Notes: generated from the sequence alone by a model not told the origin. A stretch of 64,000 bases of DNA from Allodiplogaster sudhausi (GCA_945643635.1 CALZFC010000065.1:1888501-1952500), one strand, 5' to 3'; numbered from the stretch's first letter, positions 33,778 through 46,481 are shown. A program made the numbers and translations.

Positions 33778-34060
33778 ATGGGTTCGATTGAGGTTGTTTG
33801 TTAAGGTAGGAATTTCATAAATATGCTTATTTATGTGAAATGTATTTGTCAGTATGTTGGCATATGTATGCTCATATACAATCTTCAAATTTATTTTCTT
33901 CCATGTCTCTCTCTCTTTGTTTCTCTGTATCCCACGCTTTCTCCTTATTACTACAGCCTTATCCTTCTGGTGAATCACCATTGTCGTCCTGCGTACTTCA
34001 CCGTTCGCACGGCTCGAGCCGCTCATAGCCGATTCCCTGGCTCGTGGGTGGTACCATAGC
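33778..34060 (+). pseudogene. Chemoreceptor relic: exons 1 and 2 only
   Basis: Exon 1 reads MGSIEVVC and then TAA in place of the usual leucine codon TTA, directly before the GTAGG donor (33778-33805). A CT-rich intron leads to an ACTACAG acceptor (about 33956). The degraded exon 2 still shows the words for LVN and VVLR but is frameshifted. Nothing corresponds to exons 3-7 on this side of the inverted-repeat element. It is a paralogue of the start of gene 4, with which it shares upstream sequence. Confidence 0.7.
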
Positions 34061-34124
34061 CTCCTGCCTCTTTGTCGATTGATCCAGAGATTCTGCACTG
34101 GGGAAGTGTACGTGGTCCGTATCT

Positions 34125-34144
34125 ATCTCTCTCTCTCTCTCTAG

Positions 34145-34176
<32 letters not shown>

Positions 34177-34252
34177 AGCTCACTCTCTTTCTCTAATTCT
34201 CTGTCTCTTTATCTTTATCTCTCTGTACGTCTCTCTCTTTCTCTCTCTCTCC
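34125..34252 (+). repeat. (CT)n microsatellite
   Basis: Imperfect CT dinucleotide tract of about 125 bases with TAGCTC interruptions. It probably expanded from the CT-rich tract typical of intron 1 and intron 2 of the neighbouring chemoreceptor genes. Confidence 0.85.
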
Positions 34253-34532
34253 CACTTACAAAGAAACCAATAACTAAGAAAGCGGGATGTCTAGCGGGAG
34301 GAATCTCCAGAAAAGTAATTTTCTCTTCTTCGTGCGTCTTTAGAGAGGGGGGCGGTAGCCTCAAAGATCGCTGTCATCCGTCGAAACAGAATCTACATAT
34401 ACATCATTGTTCGTGAATTCTCATTCATTTAGAAGGGTTTCGTTTCAAATAAATATGCTTCACCTAGTATGTATGAATTATGTTATCTTTTGGAGTAGAA
34501 TCGGAGAGATGATCTTTTGGAGAAATTAATAA

Positions 34533-37330
34533 TTAAGAGAGCCAATCTGATAGAGTCGACCATGAGCGTGCAGGGAACAAAAATATTTTTTGATTTAAAT
34601 TTCCTTTATAGGGTTACTGTAGCACCCTATGAGGATTCCAAAAACTTTTTTTTCAAAAATTTATTTTTGTTTTTAAGTACAGTATACCTCGAAATGTCGA
34701 TTTTATTGAAATGCCCATAACTTTCTTTAAACATAACAAAACTAAATTTTGAAACGATCGTTATGTAGAGCAGGTAAAGAGGCATAACAAAGTAATAGAT
34801 ACCGTTTTGAAAAAAATTGATTTAAGGGGTCATATTGGCACCCAAAAATTTTGGGGGTGCTGTTTGGGCCCCAAAACGTTCTGAGTGCGCGATTTCGACA
34901 AGCCCACGTGAAAGCGGGCCCTTTATAACCCCTAGAAAAGTACTTTATATTTGGATATCGAGACTAATGGATATCTAAAACTTTCACTAAACCAAGACTT
35001 CACTGACGAGCGGGGTAGTGGAAAAACGTATAAAACTGGTCCGAATATAAAGATTTCACTAAACTAAGCACACCATCAGATTCCGCGTTTGAAAACACGT
35101 ATAAAAGATGTCTGATATATCTGTTTTCTTGAAATTTATGGTTGTTTTATATTCAAAAATTGATTTGCTCGCATTAAATTCCCCAAGAATTGTCATTTTC
35201 ATGTACAAGACGTATTGAGCGGGCCAAGGAAATTAACTTGAATGAAAGGCAGTCTTCTTTCACCCCTAAATCACTACTGTTCTTCCATATCTAGGCACTA
35301 ATTATATTCGATACAGTTGGATATGTTCCATCCACTCCAAAAGGCATCAAGGGGGTTCTACTTCTATCTCGGTCCAAAGTTGGTATGACAGCACCTCCGG
35401 TTGCAGATATAAACTGTCCATTCGATTTATCACAAAAAATTACTTCACTTTAGTAATTGAATAATTTTGAGCCGAAATCAAGATATTTTCGTGCTCCGGT
35501 AACCCAGAAAAAAATTTCCAATAACTCCTTCTGGGTTAATTTTTAAGTCGTTATCAAAGATATTTTGCGAAAAACTTGACTGCAACAGAAAGGGGAGGAA
35601 CTTTTACCCCATATATGAATTGCTTATGTTGTTATGGCTACTATTTTATCGATTGTAGTTTTAAGAACAAAAAATTCCATGCCAAAATTTCCAATTTTTA
35701 GTGACATCTGAACGATAAAAAAACCTTTTTCCAATCGACCCCAAAATCGTGCACAAGGGGGTTTTATGCCATTGGAAAAATGAACATAATTTTAATGTTC
35801 ATTTTGTATTATTTGGCATTTAAAAAAGTTAGGGTACTTTTTCTTCACATTTTGCATGTTTTCATGTAACAGCCTGTACTAACAATAAGGGGTTGTCAGA
35901 GCTGGCAAGCAAGGATATAGTTTTATTTATTTATTCAACAATAAGAACTGGCTTTTGCCTACGGAACCCCTCCGAGGACAGCGATAATTACGTGATGCAG
36001 GGCCATAGTACTGCCCACCCTCGCCGACTCGCTCGGAGGCGGACAAGTCGCAGTTCCAGAAGCTCCGCCACTACGGGAGATAGCTCGCTGAACTGGCTCT
36101 CCACTGAAGATTCGAAAAAAAAAACTATGGCACAGCATCACGTAATTATCGCTGTCCTCAGAGGGGTTCCGTAGGCAAAAACCAGGTCTTTTTGTTGAAT
36201 AAATCAATAAAACTATATCCTTGCTTGCCAGCTCTGACAACCCCTTATTGTTAGTACAGGCTGTTACATGAAAACATGAAAAATGTAAAGAAAAAGTACC
36301 CTAACTTTTTTAAATGCCAAAATAATACAAAATGAACATTAAAATTATGTTCATTTTTCCAATGGCATAAAACATTTTTTTCTGGGATACCGGAGCACGA
36401 AAATATCTTGATTTCGGCTCAAAACCATTCAATTACTAAAGTGAAGTAATTTTTTGTGATAAATCGAATGGACAGTTTATATCTGCAACCGGAGGTGCTG
36501 TCATACCAACTTTGGCCGAGATAGAAGTAGAACCCCTTGACGCCTTTTGGAGTGGATGGAACATATCAAGCTGTATCGAATATAATTAGTGCCTAGATAT
36601 GGAAGAACAGTAGTGATTTAGGGGTGAAAGAAGACTGCCTTTCATTCAAGTTAATTTCCTTGGCCCGCTCAATACGTCTTGTACATGAAAATGACAATTC
36701 TTGGGGAATTTAATGCGAGCAAATCAATTTTTGAATATAAAACAACCATCAATTTCAAGAAAACAGATATATCAGACATCTTTTATACGAGTTTTCAAAC
36801 GGGGAATCTGATGGTGTGCTTAGTTTAGTGAAATCTTTAGATTCGGACCAGTTTTATACGTTTTTCCACTACCCCGCTCGTCAGTGAAGTCTTGGTTTAG
36901 TGAAAGTACTTTTCTAGGGGTTATAAAGGGCCCTATTTCACGTGGGCTTGTCGAAATCGCGCGCTCAGAACGTTTTGGGGCCCAAACAGCACCCCCAAAA
37001 TGTTTGGGTGCCAATATGACCCCTTAAATCAATTTTTTCAAAAGAGTATCTATTACGTTTTTATGCCTCTTAACGAGCTCTACATAACGATCTTTTCAAA
37101 ATTTAGTTTCGTTGGGTTTAAAGAAAGTTATGGGCATTTCAATAAAATCGACATTTCGAGGTATACTGTACTTAAAAACAAAAATAATTTTTTGAAAAAA
37201 ATGTTTTTGGAATCCCCATAGGGTGCTACAGTAACCCTATAAAGGAAATTTAAATCAAAAAATATTTTTGTTCCCTGCACGACCTGCATTAGCCATGGTC
37301 GAATATCCCAGACAGGCTCTCTTAAGACTT
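34533..37330. mobile_element. Large inverted-repeat (foldback) element
   Basis: The arms are inverted copies: 34533-36003 and 36126-37330, with about 120 bases of spacer between them. Outer ends share TTAAGAGAGCC and GACCATG...GTGCAGGGAACAAAAAT. The left arm holds about 250 bases (about 35512-35760) that the right arm lacks. The arms carry no clear coding sequence; the open frames at 35893-36240 on both strands are mirror images of one palindrome. The type of transposition is unknown. It sits between a chemoreceptor 5' relic and a minus-strand exon 7 relic. Confidence 0.85.
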
Positions 37331-37458
37331 CTATACTTACATACATACATACATACAACATATATCTAACAATATAATAATTAGAAAAACAGACAAGAAA
37401 GGATTTTGCAGAATCTATCAGTAAAAGATATTTCGTGATCTACATATTCCTAACCATA

Positions 37459-37590
37459 AGATGCTCTCGGCGACTGTCGTGGACTTTGATGTGCCTCGTT
37501 GTCTGCCGTTGTGGCATTCCGGACACGAGGAAGTCGCACTTGAGGAAGGGAGGCAGAGAAGAGACGACAAGTACGAGAAAGCGAAACGCC
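37459..37590 (-). pseudogene. Chemoreceptor exon 7 relic on the minus strand
   Basis: Read from 37590 downward, the sequence matches exon 7 of the array: GCGTTTCGCTTTCTCGTAC, then a degraded tail with CCGGAATGCCACAACGG. It is closest to the relic at 55969-56133, with which it shares TCAAGTGCG.CTTCCTCG, not found in genes 1-5. The frame is broken. No exon 6 is seen next to it. Confidence 0.65.
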
Positions 37591-38958
37591 TTGACAAAGA
37601 TTGGCACGACTGAAGGATGCTTAATGCACAGTGAACGAAAGTCAGCGAGTAATGTTGCAAAGTAAAAGTCGAGACTGCAACATTAAGGGGAATTATGATC
37701 GAACTTACTGTTGCGATAAATATATAGGGAAGCCTTTACGAGCTATGTGCTCAAAACAAGTTTATTGTACTTTTTTTACATTTAAAATAATCAAGATTAG
37801 CCGGAATTCTTGAGCAAATATTTAGTTGTTTTTTTTCTTAGTGAAGAAGGTTGAGAAAGGAGTAAACTGTAATGCATTAAATAAGCTTGCCTATTGTCAC
37901 CCAAACGTAGAAGAACGGTAAGACAGTCGAAAGATCGGACTAAACGTGATGAAAAGGATGACGAAATATTTCTGGAATCTCTCCATTAAATGTACGATCT
38001 TACCCATACTGGAAATTGAGTATCATAGTATATTGAGAAGTTTTCCGCATGCGAACAACAAAAATCAAAAGTCTAAAGGACCTGTTTTTATAGTTTCGCA
38101 GGACGTTTTTTTTCCTTCTGATATCCAGCAAAATATGCCGTAAAATGTTAAATCTCTATACGATGACTGTTGTGTGCTAAACTGTGGTTGCCTCAACGCG
38201 TATAAAAGAAATGAAACGTTTAGCTTGAACAAAGACAAGAACTCTGCCGTCAATCCTGGAAAATATGCAGGAATGAAGGACGTTCCTTTAATGAATCACT
38301 CTGATGGCCGCAAACGGATGCAGAAGCGTCTGGAAACTCTGGCTTCCTACGCAAGCCTCCCTCCTGGCTAGGCTCTTCCTCTCCTTACGATTGAAACCTC
38401 TTTCCATAACCCAGGCAATCATGATCTCACAATCAGTAACTTTATTTTGTAGTCCGCATCGGAAAATTAGTCTGACACTGTTTTAAAATTGCTGATTTTA
38501 TATTAATTTTTGAAGAAAAAAACCAATAAAATTTACACAAGGGCGCAACACTCAACCAAGTAATATATTTGAATTTTCCTGCCCATTGAAGTCGCGTCTA
38601 TTTAAAACGCATGTTCTCTAGTTATTGTTTCAAGCAAAACGGCGCGTATGCAAAATTGAGTATTTGACTACTTTGATTTCAATGTTTATTTTCCTCATAT
38701 GTTTGCACGTGCCTAACGTTCTTCTTGACCTCCTTATGTAGCAAAACCTCTTTGATTTTATTTATCGCGGAGGATATTTTTATTTCGTTGCGAAAGCACG
38801 AGTATATGAAGGACGTGTCATCGGTGAAGAATCAAATATTGAAAGAAGCCGACTTGGGAGTGGTATGGATCGAGTAACAAAAAGACTCGACTTTGCCAAA
38901 AAAGGGTACGTGGTGGAGGAGAGGAACTGCCGGACAGGATTGAATCGGCGATTGTCTA
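37591..38958. other. Gene-poor region with one unassigned open frame
   Basis: No gene is recognised. An open stretch on the plus strand at about 38743-38995 (85 codons; includes VYEGRVIGEESNIERSRLGS and MDRVTKRLDFAKKGYVVEER) has protein-like composition and runs into the terminus of the next element. It may be an exon or part of an old transposon. Confidence 0.3.
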
Positions 38959-39747
38959 ACAAGGGAAGTCTTTCGACGGGGTGTGGCAAACCATAACAAT
39001 TTATACATCATTCGAAAGCTCTCAACGAGCTGATAACGTATTTGATGTTTATAGCTGCAGAAGAGATTCTTTTTCGCCGAAATTGCAGGAAAAATACCCT
39101 AAAATTAACATTTGCACGATATGTGATAGCTTTATGGACTCTAAAACTAATGTTTACGTAACAGTAGGCCATATAATAATTAATAACTTCATTTCTGATG
39201 ACTTTTGGGAAAAAAAATCTTTTAGGCCATTTTTCACCAAAGGGGTCCCCCTTTGGTGAAAAATGGACTGTTTTGTATGGAGAAAAATAAATTTTTTCTT
39301 AAGAGATTTTTGAGTTTTAAGCCACTAATTACTCTTTTTCAAGCCGTTTTTAACATGAAAAATTATAGTTCACATATTAAATCACGCTGTAAAATTTTCA
39401 TATTCTCAAAAAGTCCATCTATCTCAAAAACTTCCATGTTTTTGCCTTAAACAACTGCGGATGTATTATTTCTATTTGAATCTTGTTTCTCTGTAAGAGC
39501 AAGTCGCTTACATTCCGCATAAAAAAATCCCGTTCGATTTCTTAACTTTTGCGGCTGCAGGCGCCTGGTCTGGAAGGGGACTCTACAAGCCAGGGCCCTT
39601 CCAGACCCAGGTACGCCTGTGCTTCGGTTTTTCTAGCGCTCTCTTCTGCAGCTATAAACATCAAATACGTTATCAGCTCGTTGAGAGCTTTCGAATGATG
39701 TATAATATGTTGTGTTTTGCCACACCCCGCCGAAAGACTTCCCTTGT
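38959..39747. mobile_element. 789-bp inverted-repeat element with 110-bp termini
   Basis: The termini 38959-39066 and 39642-39747 are inverted copies starting ACAAGGGAAGTCTTTCG and running to ATCAAATACGTTATCAGC. The interior has no recognisable coding capacity. A perfect hairpin lies inside at 39227-39266 (stem CCATTTTTCACCAAAGG). Target duplication could not be set with confidence. Confidence 0.75.
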
Positions 39748-41012
39748 AAGGACTTATGTTCAGTGTGGAACGGGAATCTGATAGTCTGGCTGCAGAGCTT
39801 TGATCTGATTCGAAGATATTGAAGCCGATTGGTTTAATCAGCATGATATCGCGGAGAAATATTCGGTTAATTTTGAATTATTGTCATTTATAGAATATGT
39901 TCAGTGTCTAGCAATATAAAGGAGAAATAATGCAGAAAAAGAGGTGGTCTCTTTTTGCAGCAATATGTTTCTGGTTGCATTGTTGATCTCCGCTCTAAGA
40001 CAGATCTCTCGGTTCTACGCCCAGGAGAACGCCTGGTGATTTAATTAGCTTAATCTTTACCCCTCCAGTACTGCCTGTTTTACCTTCAGATTATAATCCT
40101 CCGTCTCGTCTTTCACTTATCAAGGCTCATCGTTCACATGTTAATCTCACTGTCAGCCTCAATTCCCATTTTTCAAAGTGCTCTGTCGGGCATTGCAAAT
40201 TGAATCGCACCTCGGATCAAGAAGCATATGGAGCCCATGGAAGCGCGAATTTCTTATAATTTTTTAAAGTTCAATTTATAGTGTTCAAATCAGCAGGAGT
40301 GGAAAATTACCTTGCTTTTTTTCTTTCGTAGAACTGAATGCGAAATGTAAAAAAAAATTTCCTTCAGTTTTGACTTTTTGAAAAATTAAATTGGTCAAAT
40401 GCATCCCTGCGACATAAAGCCAAGGAGATGTTGCCATCTCCCATAACTTGTCTTTCTTCTTTTCATCTCCTCGTTTCTGACGCAAGTCTTTCCTCCCTAT
40501 GTTTCTGACGGTTATCTGCATCACATGTTGATTATCCCTGTTATTACCATCAAAAGCAAGCTTTTGTTCTAATTTTAGAAAGTTGGCAACCACTTTTGCG
40601 ATTGTTACGCGGACACAGGCGAACGAATGAAAGCTGGGTTATATGAGAAGAATGATCGCACAAATATTTTATCCAAATACTTCACCAACTACAAAATCAT
40701 TCACGCGTTCATATGTATAACTAACAATGTGGGAATAACATTATCATGATGCTCGCAAAAGCAATAATGCGAAACGAGATGTCTTTGTTATAAATGCAGT
40801 CTATTTATTGTCGAAATCAGCCTGGAATATAAAGGGAAATAAAGAGATTGATATACAATGTTATGGTATCTTCGTTAATTTCTGCTCTGTTGAGTTTCAA
40901 ACGGTTCACTAAGTCTTTTTATTGACTTCATTGAATCTATTTTTTGAAAATATTTTATCAAAACACTAAATGAATTCCAGGAAAAGCCAACCGTTTAGCT
41001 GAAGAGACGAGG
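39748..41012. other. Intergenic; second copy of the duplicated upstream segment
   Basis: No gene. From about 40065 this matches 33115 onward and leads directly into chemoreceptor gene 4. The pair of copies brackets the large inverted-repeat element and the 789-bp element. Confidence 0.5.
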
Positions 41013-42924
41013 ATGGGTCCGATTGAGGTGGTGTGTTTAGGTAGGCATTTTGAAATCAATATATACCTTACCTTTTTGTCAGTATTTCGTCGTATGTAAG
41101 TTCAGATAACATCTTCAATTGATCCGCCTGCCGTCCATAATATTTTGTCTTTCTCTCTGTTTCTCTCTATCCCTCGCTATCTCTCTTTCCTCTAGCTCTC
41201 TCTCTACTCATAAACGCCCTCCTCGCTGCTGCCGTTCTCCGTGCTTCTCCCTCTCACTTCGGCCCCTACAAGTACATCTTCCTCTCTTTCGCTATCAACA
41301 ACGCCTGGTTCGCCGTCGTTCACGCTGTAACAGAACCTGTACGGTGATGTTTTCTCTCTCAAATAATTGCTATATACAAATAACGTTCGTAATTCAGAAA
41401 TTACGAAATTCGAGAATTTATTGAAGCCAAGATATGAGAAATCTAATATTTTGTGATCCAGCTCATAATGTGAAAGAAGAAAAGAACTGACAGCGATAAA
41501 ATTGTCTTTTCGCAGATTGCCACCTCAGTCGGGGACGCCGTAGTTCTGTTCTCGACCGGAATTCTCCACTCTTCTTCATGGAGTGCAGCGATCTTCGCTG
41601 CATCCCACTCGAGCGATTTCGTCATTCTCGCCATTCACTTTGTCTATCGATTTTTCGCGGTAGTGCGGTGAGTCCGTAAATGGCGCTTCTTTTAAAGAGA
41701 ATAAATATGTATCCTTGCCTTGCTTCTCGCTCAGACCGGAACTCGTCGATCTCTTCGGCCGCACGTGGTTCATTCTTCTTCTTGCCCTCATCTTCATGCT
41801 CGAGCAGGCTACGTGGTTCCTTCTTCTTATCTTTGGCTGGGCTGCGGACGCTGACTCCGACGCCTACGTTTTGCCGCGTCTGCACGAGTTCCCATATGGC
41901 GGCGCTGGATATGTGGCTGGCCATTACAGGGTTTCAATTTTTAATTTTAAAATTTTTTATCGATTGCTCTCATATAGAATTTTTTTATGTGATTTTCATT
42001 TGCGAAGTATGTAATTTAACAATGAACGTTGGCCATATTTTTCATTTGTTGTTTCTCTAGCATTCGTGGCTCTCTAGACTGAATCAAAACTCGTTAAACT
42101 TAGATGTTTCAGGAGAATAATGAAAAACCAGCCCCTAATCGCTTCTTTTAAAATTCTACACTGGTGTGTGTCGGTCGTAATAACAATAATAACTCTATAC
42201 GAATTTTCATTAACATGCTAGAATGTATGTAATAATCTATTTGCTTGTTTGATTAATTATTTATAACTAATGTGATTTGAGACCTCAGACGGTTCTCCTC
42301 GCCCTCGCCAGCTGCTCGCTCTGGTGTGCTTCTTCTTCATAATGGGCTCAACCTTCGCTGTCGTCGTCTTTTGCGCCGTGCGAACTTGGCTCGCACTCAA
42401 AAGAATGCGCGCTGTTCAGAGGAAAACGATGAGAATGCACAGAATGCTCTTCTATGTGCTCGCCGTCCAGGTAGCCAAAGATAGTATACATATTTATGTA
42501 AAGCATGCTTTTAATTTTATGTGTGATACCCACGCACACTTTCTGATTTTCTGCTGCTCATTGATTGTCAATCTTTACAGATAACGATCCCTCTCGCTCT
42601 AATGTACACTCCGTGCCTGGTGGTCATCATTCTTCCTCTCTTCGGCATCGCCGTCTCTCCTCTCATCTCCTATTTCGTCATCCTTTTCATTGCACTTAAT
42701 CCGATCTTCGACGGCCTCGCCGTTCTTCTGCTGCTTCGCGACTACAGGCGAGCGTTTTAATTTGCATGTTTCACCTTTTATTTAAAGATCCACTTCTGCA
42801 AATATTTTCCTATCAAAAAAAAACTCAATACTACCCTTGTTACTCAAGAAGATCAGCTACATATTTCGTCACTTCTGTTATTTGCAGACGATTCGCCATC
42901 TCCTTTCTATCATGCGTCCCTTAA
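41013..42924 (+). CDS. Str-type chemoreceptor gene 4, short C-terminal tail
   Basis: Seven exons: 41013-41040, 41196-41338, 41516-41667, 41735-41930, 42282-42470, 42581-42747 and 42888-42924; about 303 residues. Motifs: FGPYKYIFLSFAINNAWFAV, AIHFVYRFFAVVRP, GGAGYVAGHYR, RTWLALKRMRAVQRKTMRMH, and NPIFDGLAVLLLLRDYR. The last intron begins GC (AG/GCGAGC). Exon 7 lacks nine bases found in the paralogues and then meets TAA at 42922-42924, where others continue for about 40 more Ser/Gln-rich residues; homologous sequence continues after the stop to about 43040. All seven helices are retained, so the receptor may still work with a clipped tail. It is the most compact gene of the array, with most introns under 360 bases. 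Helix 3 ends in RFFAVVR instead of RYLALLR, the most divergent in the set. Confidence 0.8.
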
Positions 42925-44230
42925 GGAGCCGCGTCTTCCTCTGCCGCCCCGTTGAACAGCGTCTCCGGCTTCCGCAACTGCAGCAGAAGCAGCGACGAGA
43001 CACGTCGACAACCATGAGAGCGTCGCTACGAGAACAGAGATGACATCCAGAGTTGTCTACACAAACATACACTCTTTTTTCATGCACAGCATATTTGTTA
43101 ATACTTAGACATACATGTTTTTATTGCGAAATTATGCAATTGTTTTATTTCTTATTTATTTAACCAAAAAACGAATAGACTACTATTTGTCTGAAGCAAA
43201 TGTATGTTATTGCGCTGATACGACTGCGTGATATAAAATTTTTGATTTTTCTATTTTTGCAGCTTCAGCGTTACATATGTATATAGAAAGGTTTTGTGTT
43301 GCTGATAAAAATCAACTTCATTTGCTGTTGCACTGTTCATTCATGTACTCTAGACTTCTTTCACTTTCTTTGTTGCAAACCCGGACTCCTAATTTTTGAA
43401 CCTTCTTTGTCATATTGTTGCATAATTTGTAGCAATTTCATATAAATGTATTTCATATAATGTATTCATACTCTTTAGAAATCCAAAAAAAAATGAAAGC
43501 GGGATGTTAAACCCAATGTTTTCGTTACAAGGCTGTACTGTTTTCAAGTGCGTTTACTTAAAACATCGACGTATTCTTTCGAAATAGCAATATTTGTCAC
43601 TTCCTGGTATCGAATAACCCCTCTTGGAATGATTTGGCGCACTTTTGTTGCCGTTGACTGTTTTTTCCTCTATGATTCATGGTGGTTGATGTTTATTCAG
43701 ACCATTTATTGTAAGGTTTTGCTATTTATGCTGAAATGAAAATGCCACGCACATATGAGGCTTATGGTTAGATATTGATATATCTGAAGTGAGTTAATAA
43801 ATAAGCATCTATGTAAATAGCTCGTTAGATAGAAGGTGTTTTCACCATTTCTTTCGGTCACTCATCAGTCTCTCCGTCTCTTTCTCTCGCTTTCTCTTCG
43901 TTGTTTCACTGATGCTTTCACGGATGATGAATCAGCTTTGTTGAAGATCAGCTGTCACTCTCTCTCTCTCTCTCTCACTTTCTCTCTCTCTCTCTCTCTC
44001 TCTTTGCACCTGTCTGCTCCTCCTCTAGTATGCTCGCTTGTCTCTTCCACGAGGAAGAAGACAAAGAGACTAATATGGAAGATGGAGAAGCGGAAATTCG
44101 GAGAGTTCCAGAGAATGAGTGAAAGAGAGGGGAAAGAGAGAGAGAACGGGGGAGAGAAATCGGATGTGTATGTGATGTAAAGACGAGAGAAAGAGAGATA
44201 GAGATAGGGAGTGGAGAGAGAGAAAGACAG

Positions 44231-44277
<47 letters not shown>

Positions 44278-45141
44278 GAGATAACCATTCTGTGGGAAGG
44301 CAAACTGGCAGCGTCCTCGCTTCTTTAACTGTTTCTGTTGAATGGCAATTCAAAGGCTTCTTCATGTTTCCAGGAGTAAATATAAGGTTTGTCAAAGCGA
44401 GCTGAAATCTTATTGTATGTGAGTGGGAAGATATGTTCAAATTCACAAAAAAAATTACCTCCAGTATCCATTTGAGGGACATCTAGACCTGATGGTGAGG
44501 TACTATGTAGACTGTTAGGGGGGGGGGGGTGTAATATTGGAGGGGGGGGGGTACAATTTTTCAATGGTATTTTCAGAGGGAGGTACTATTAGAGGGGGGG
44601 GGCGGGTTCTACTAAAGGGGGGGGAGGGTACTAATAGAGAAAATAGGGTATTCACCGTTTTCATTCGACAATACCAACTTCTGTAAAGTATTATTTACTC
44701 ATAAAACGTATAAATATTACTTTTTTGTTGATCATCTTCGAACTCCGTAATGCTAGGAAAAAACAATGTTTTGAAAAATATTACCTACGATCTTTTAAGT
44801 GGAATTTTTTTTTAATTTTTCGACACATTCTTTAAAAAAATTTTTTTCAGTGGAACGCTGATACGAAGGAATAAAAAGTCTTCGACTAAAAGAACAAAAT
44901 CGAACAAGGAAAGTCAAAAACTATAAGCTGCATATAAGATCGTTGGCACAAAAAGATATTCATTTTTTTACGTTTCTAACTGCCTTGTATGTATGTAACT
45001 CTCTCTCTCGAACTTTCACTTTCTCGCTCTCCCGTTTTCATAAATTTGTTCTTTTCTATATCATTGCTCGACCTTAGTTGCTTTTTGTGAAATGGTTGGA
45101 ATTTTCAGGATAACCTGAACGTTGCTGCGTAGGCAAGAAAG
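42925..45141. other. Intergenic with microsatellites and a partial repeat element
   Basis: No gene. A (CT)n tract lies at 43957-44010 and a complementary (GA)n tract at about 44215-44271. Long open frames here (43836-44482) come from these tracts. A partial poly-G element follows at 44459-44650. Confidence 0.5.
44459..44650 (-). mobile_element. Poly-G inverted-repeat element, partial copy
   Basis: One end of the element seen in full at 46482-46897. It contains runs of 8-13 G separated by TACTATTAGAGG-like words and ends GGGTACTAATAGAGAAAATA. The other half is missing or unrecognisable. Confidence 0.7.
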
Positions 45142-45291
45142 ATGGGTCCAGTTGAGGTTGTTTGTCTAGGTATGTCGAACAGTTACTGTTATTTATTTAT
45201 ATTATATTGTACATTATTTATATTGTTTTATAATGAGTAGAAGGGAATAATACTTTTGGCAAAGCTGTTTCACTCTCTCTTTGCTTTTGCT

Positions 45292-45295
<4 letters not shown>

Positions 45296-45335
<40 letters not shown>
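45296..45335 (+). repeat. (CT)n microsatellite in a polypyrimidine tract
   Basis: Pure CT dinucleotide run ending eight bases before the exon 2 acceptor CAG at 45341-45343 of chemoreceptor gene 5. Confidence 0.9.
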
Positions 45336-45338
<3 letters not shown>

Positions 45339-46481
45339 TCCAGTTCTCTCTCTACTCATAAACGCTCTTCTCGCCGCCGCAGTCCTTCGTGCCTCTCCGT
45401 CCCACTTCGGTCCCTACAAGTACATCCTCCTCGCATTCGCTGCCAACAACGCCTGGTTCGCTGTCGTTCACGCAGTTACTGAGCCTGTAAGTTAAAAAGT
45501 AGTTAATTTTTAAGCGCTCAAAATTTCTATTAATTTAATTTTTTTTTACATTTTATCAATATACATACATATGTTGGTCGAAACTCCAAGCCAAATTATT
45601 TTTTATGATTATTTTATCATGGATTCTTGATGCTATTACGATGCGAATTCGGGTAATTCTTTTGTATGAATAAAACAATAAATAGAATACATGTCCAGAT
45701 TGCGACCTCAGTCGGGAATGCGGTCGTGATGTTCACGACGGGAATTCTGTACTCTTCTCCCTGGAGTGCCGCCCTCTTCGCTGCCTCCCACTCGAGTGAT
45801 TTCATTCTGCTCGCCATCCACTTTGCTATCGATACCTCGCCCTCTTGAGGTTGGCATACACATAGAAATATACTTGTGCGGCATTCAATGATCATACATA
45901 TATTTGTATGACATCGTATGATTTAAGATAAGAACTCCAAAAGACGGCCCTAACACAGTTAGTTATCTATAATTGTGCACATGACACTATTCCAATAGAA
46001 TTTACTACCTGAAACAGAACAAAAAGCTGAAGTCTAAACAAAGGAACTAAAGAATTGCAAGTTTACCGAGATTCGTACATTGAACTAGCAAGAAACGACG
46101 AATCCAAATGTGGAGAATATACATACTTTCACACGCACATACAATGAATGTAAATGATTACTGATGCCTCAGTTTACTGTTCCCCATCGACTTAATGCTA
46201 CTTTCAAGAGGTTTGCCCATATGTATATCACACATTCGTCTGCTCTTACTCAGACCGCAGAGTGTCGATCTCTTCCGTCGCTCGTGGTTCGTTCTTCTTC
46301 TCGTGCTCATCTTCGTGTTCGAGCAGGCCGCGTGGTTCCTTCTGTTAGTCTTTCTCTGGCGAGCGGATGACGAATCCGACGGCTACATCCTTCCGCGCCT
46401 CGCCGCATTTCCATACGGCGGCGCTGGCTACGTTGGAGGCTATTACAGGGTAAACGTTTCACGTTATTCATTTAACAAACT

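Noticed and set aside
35893..36240. Paired 93-codon open frames on opposite strands, both starting MSELASKDIV
   Set aside because: They are mirror images at the centre of the large inverted repeat, not independent genes.
43836..44482. Open frames of 114 and 175 codons on both strands
   Set aside because: They are translations of (CT)n and (GA)n microsatellites (Ser-Leu repeats and Arg-Glu repeats).
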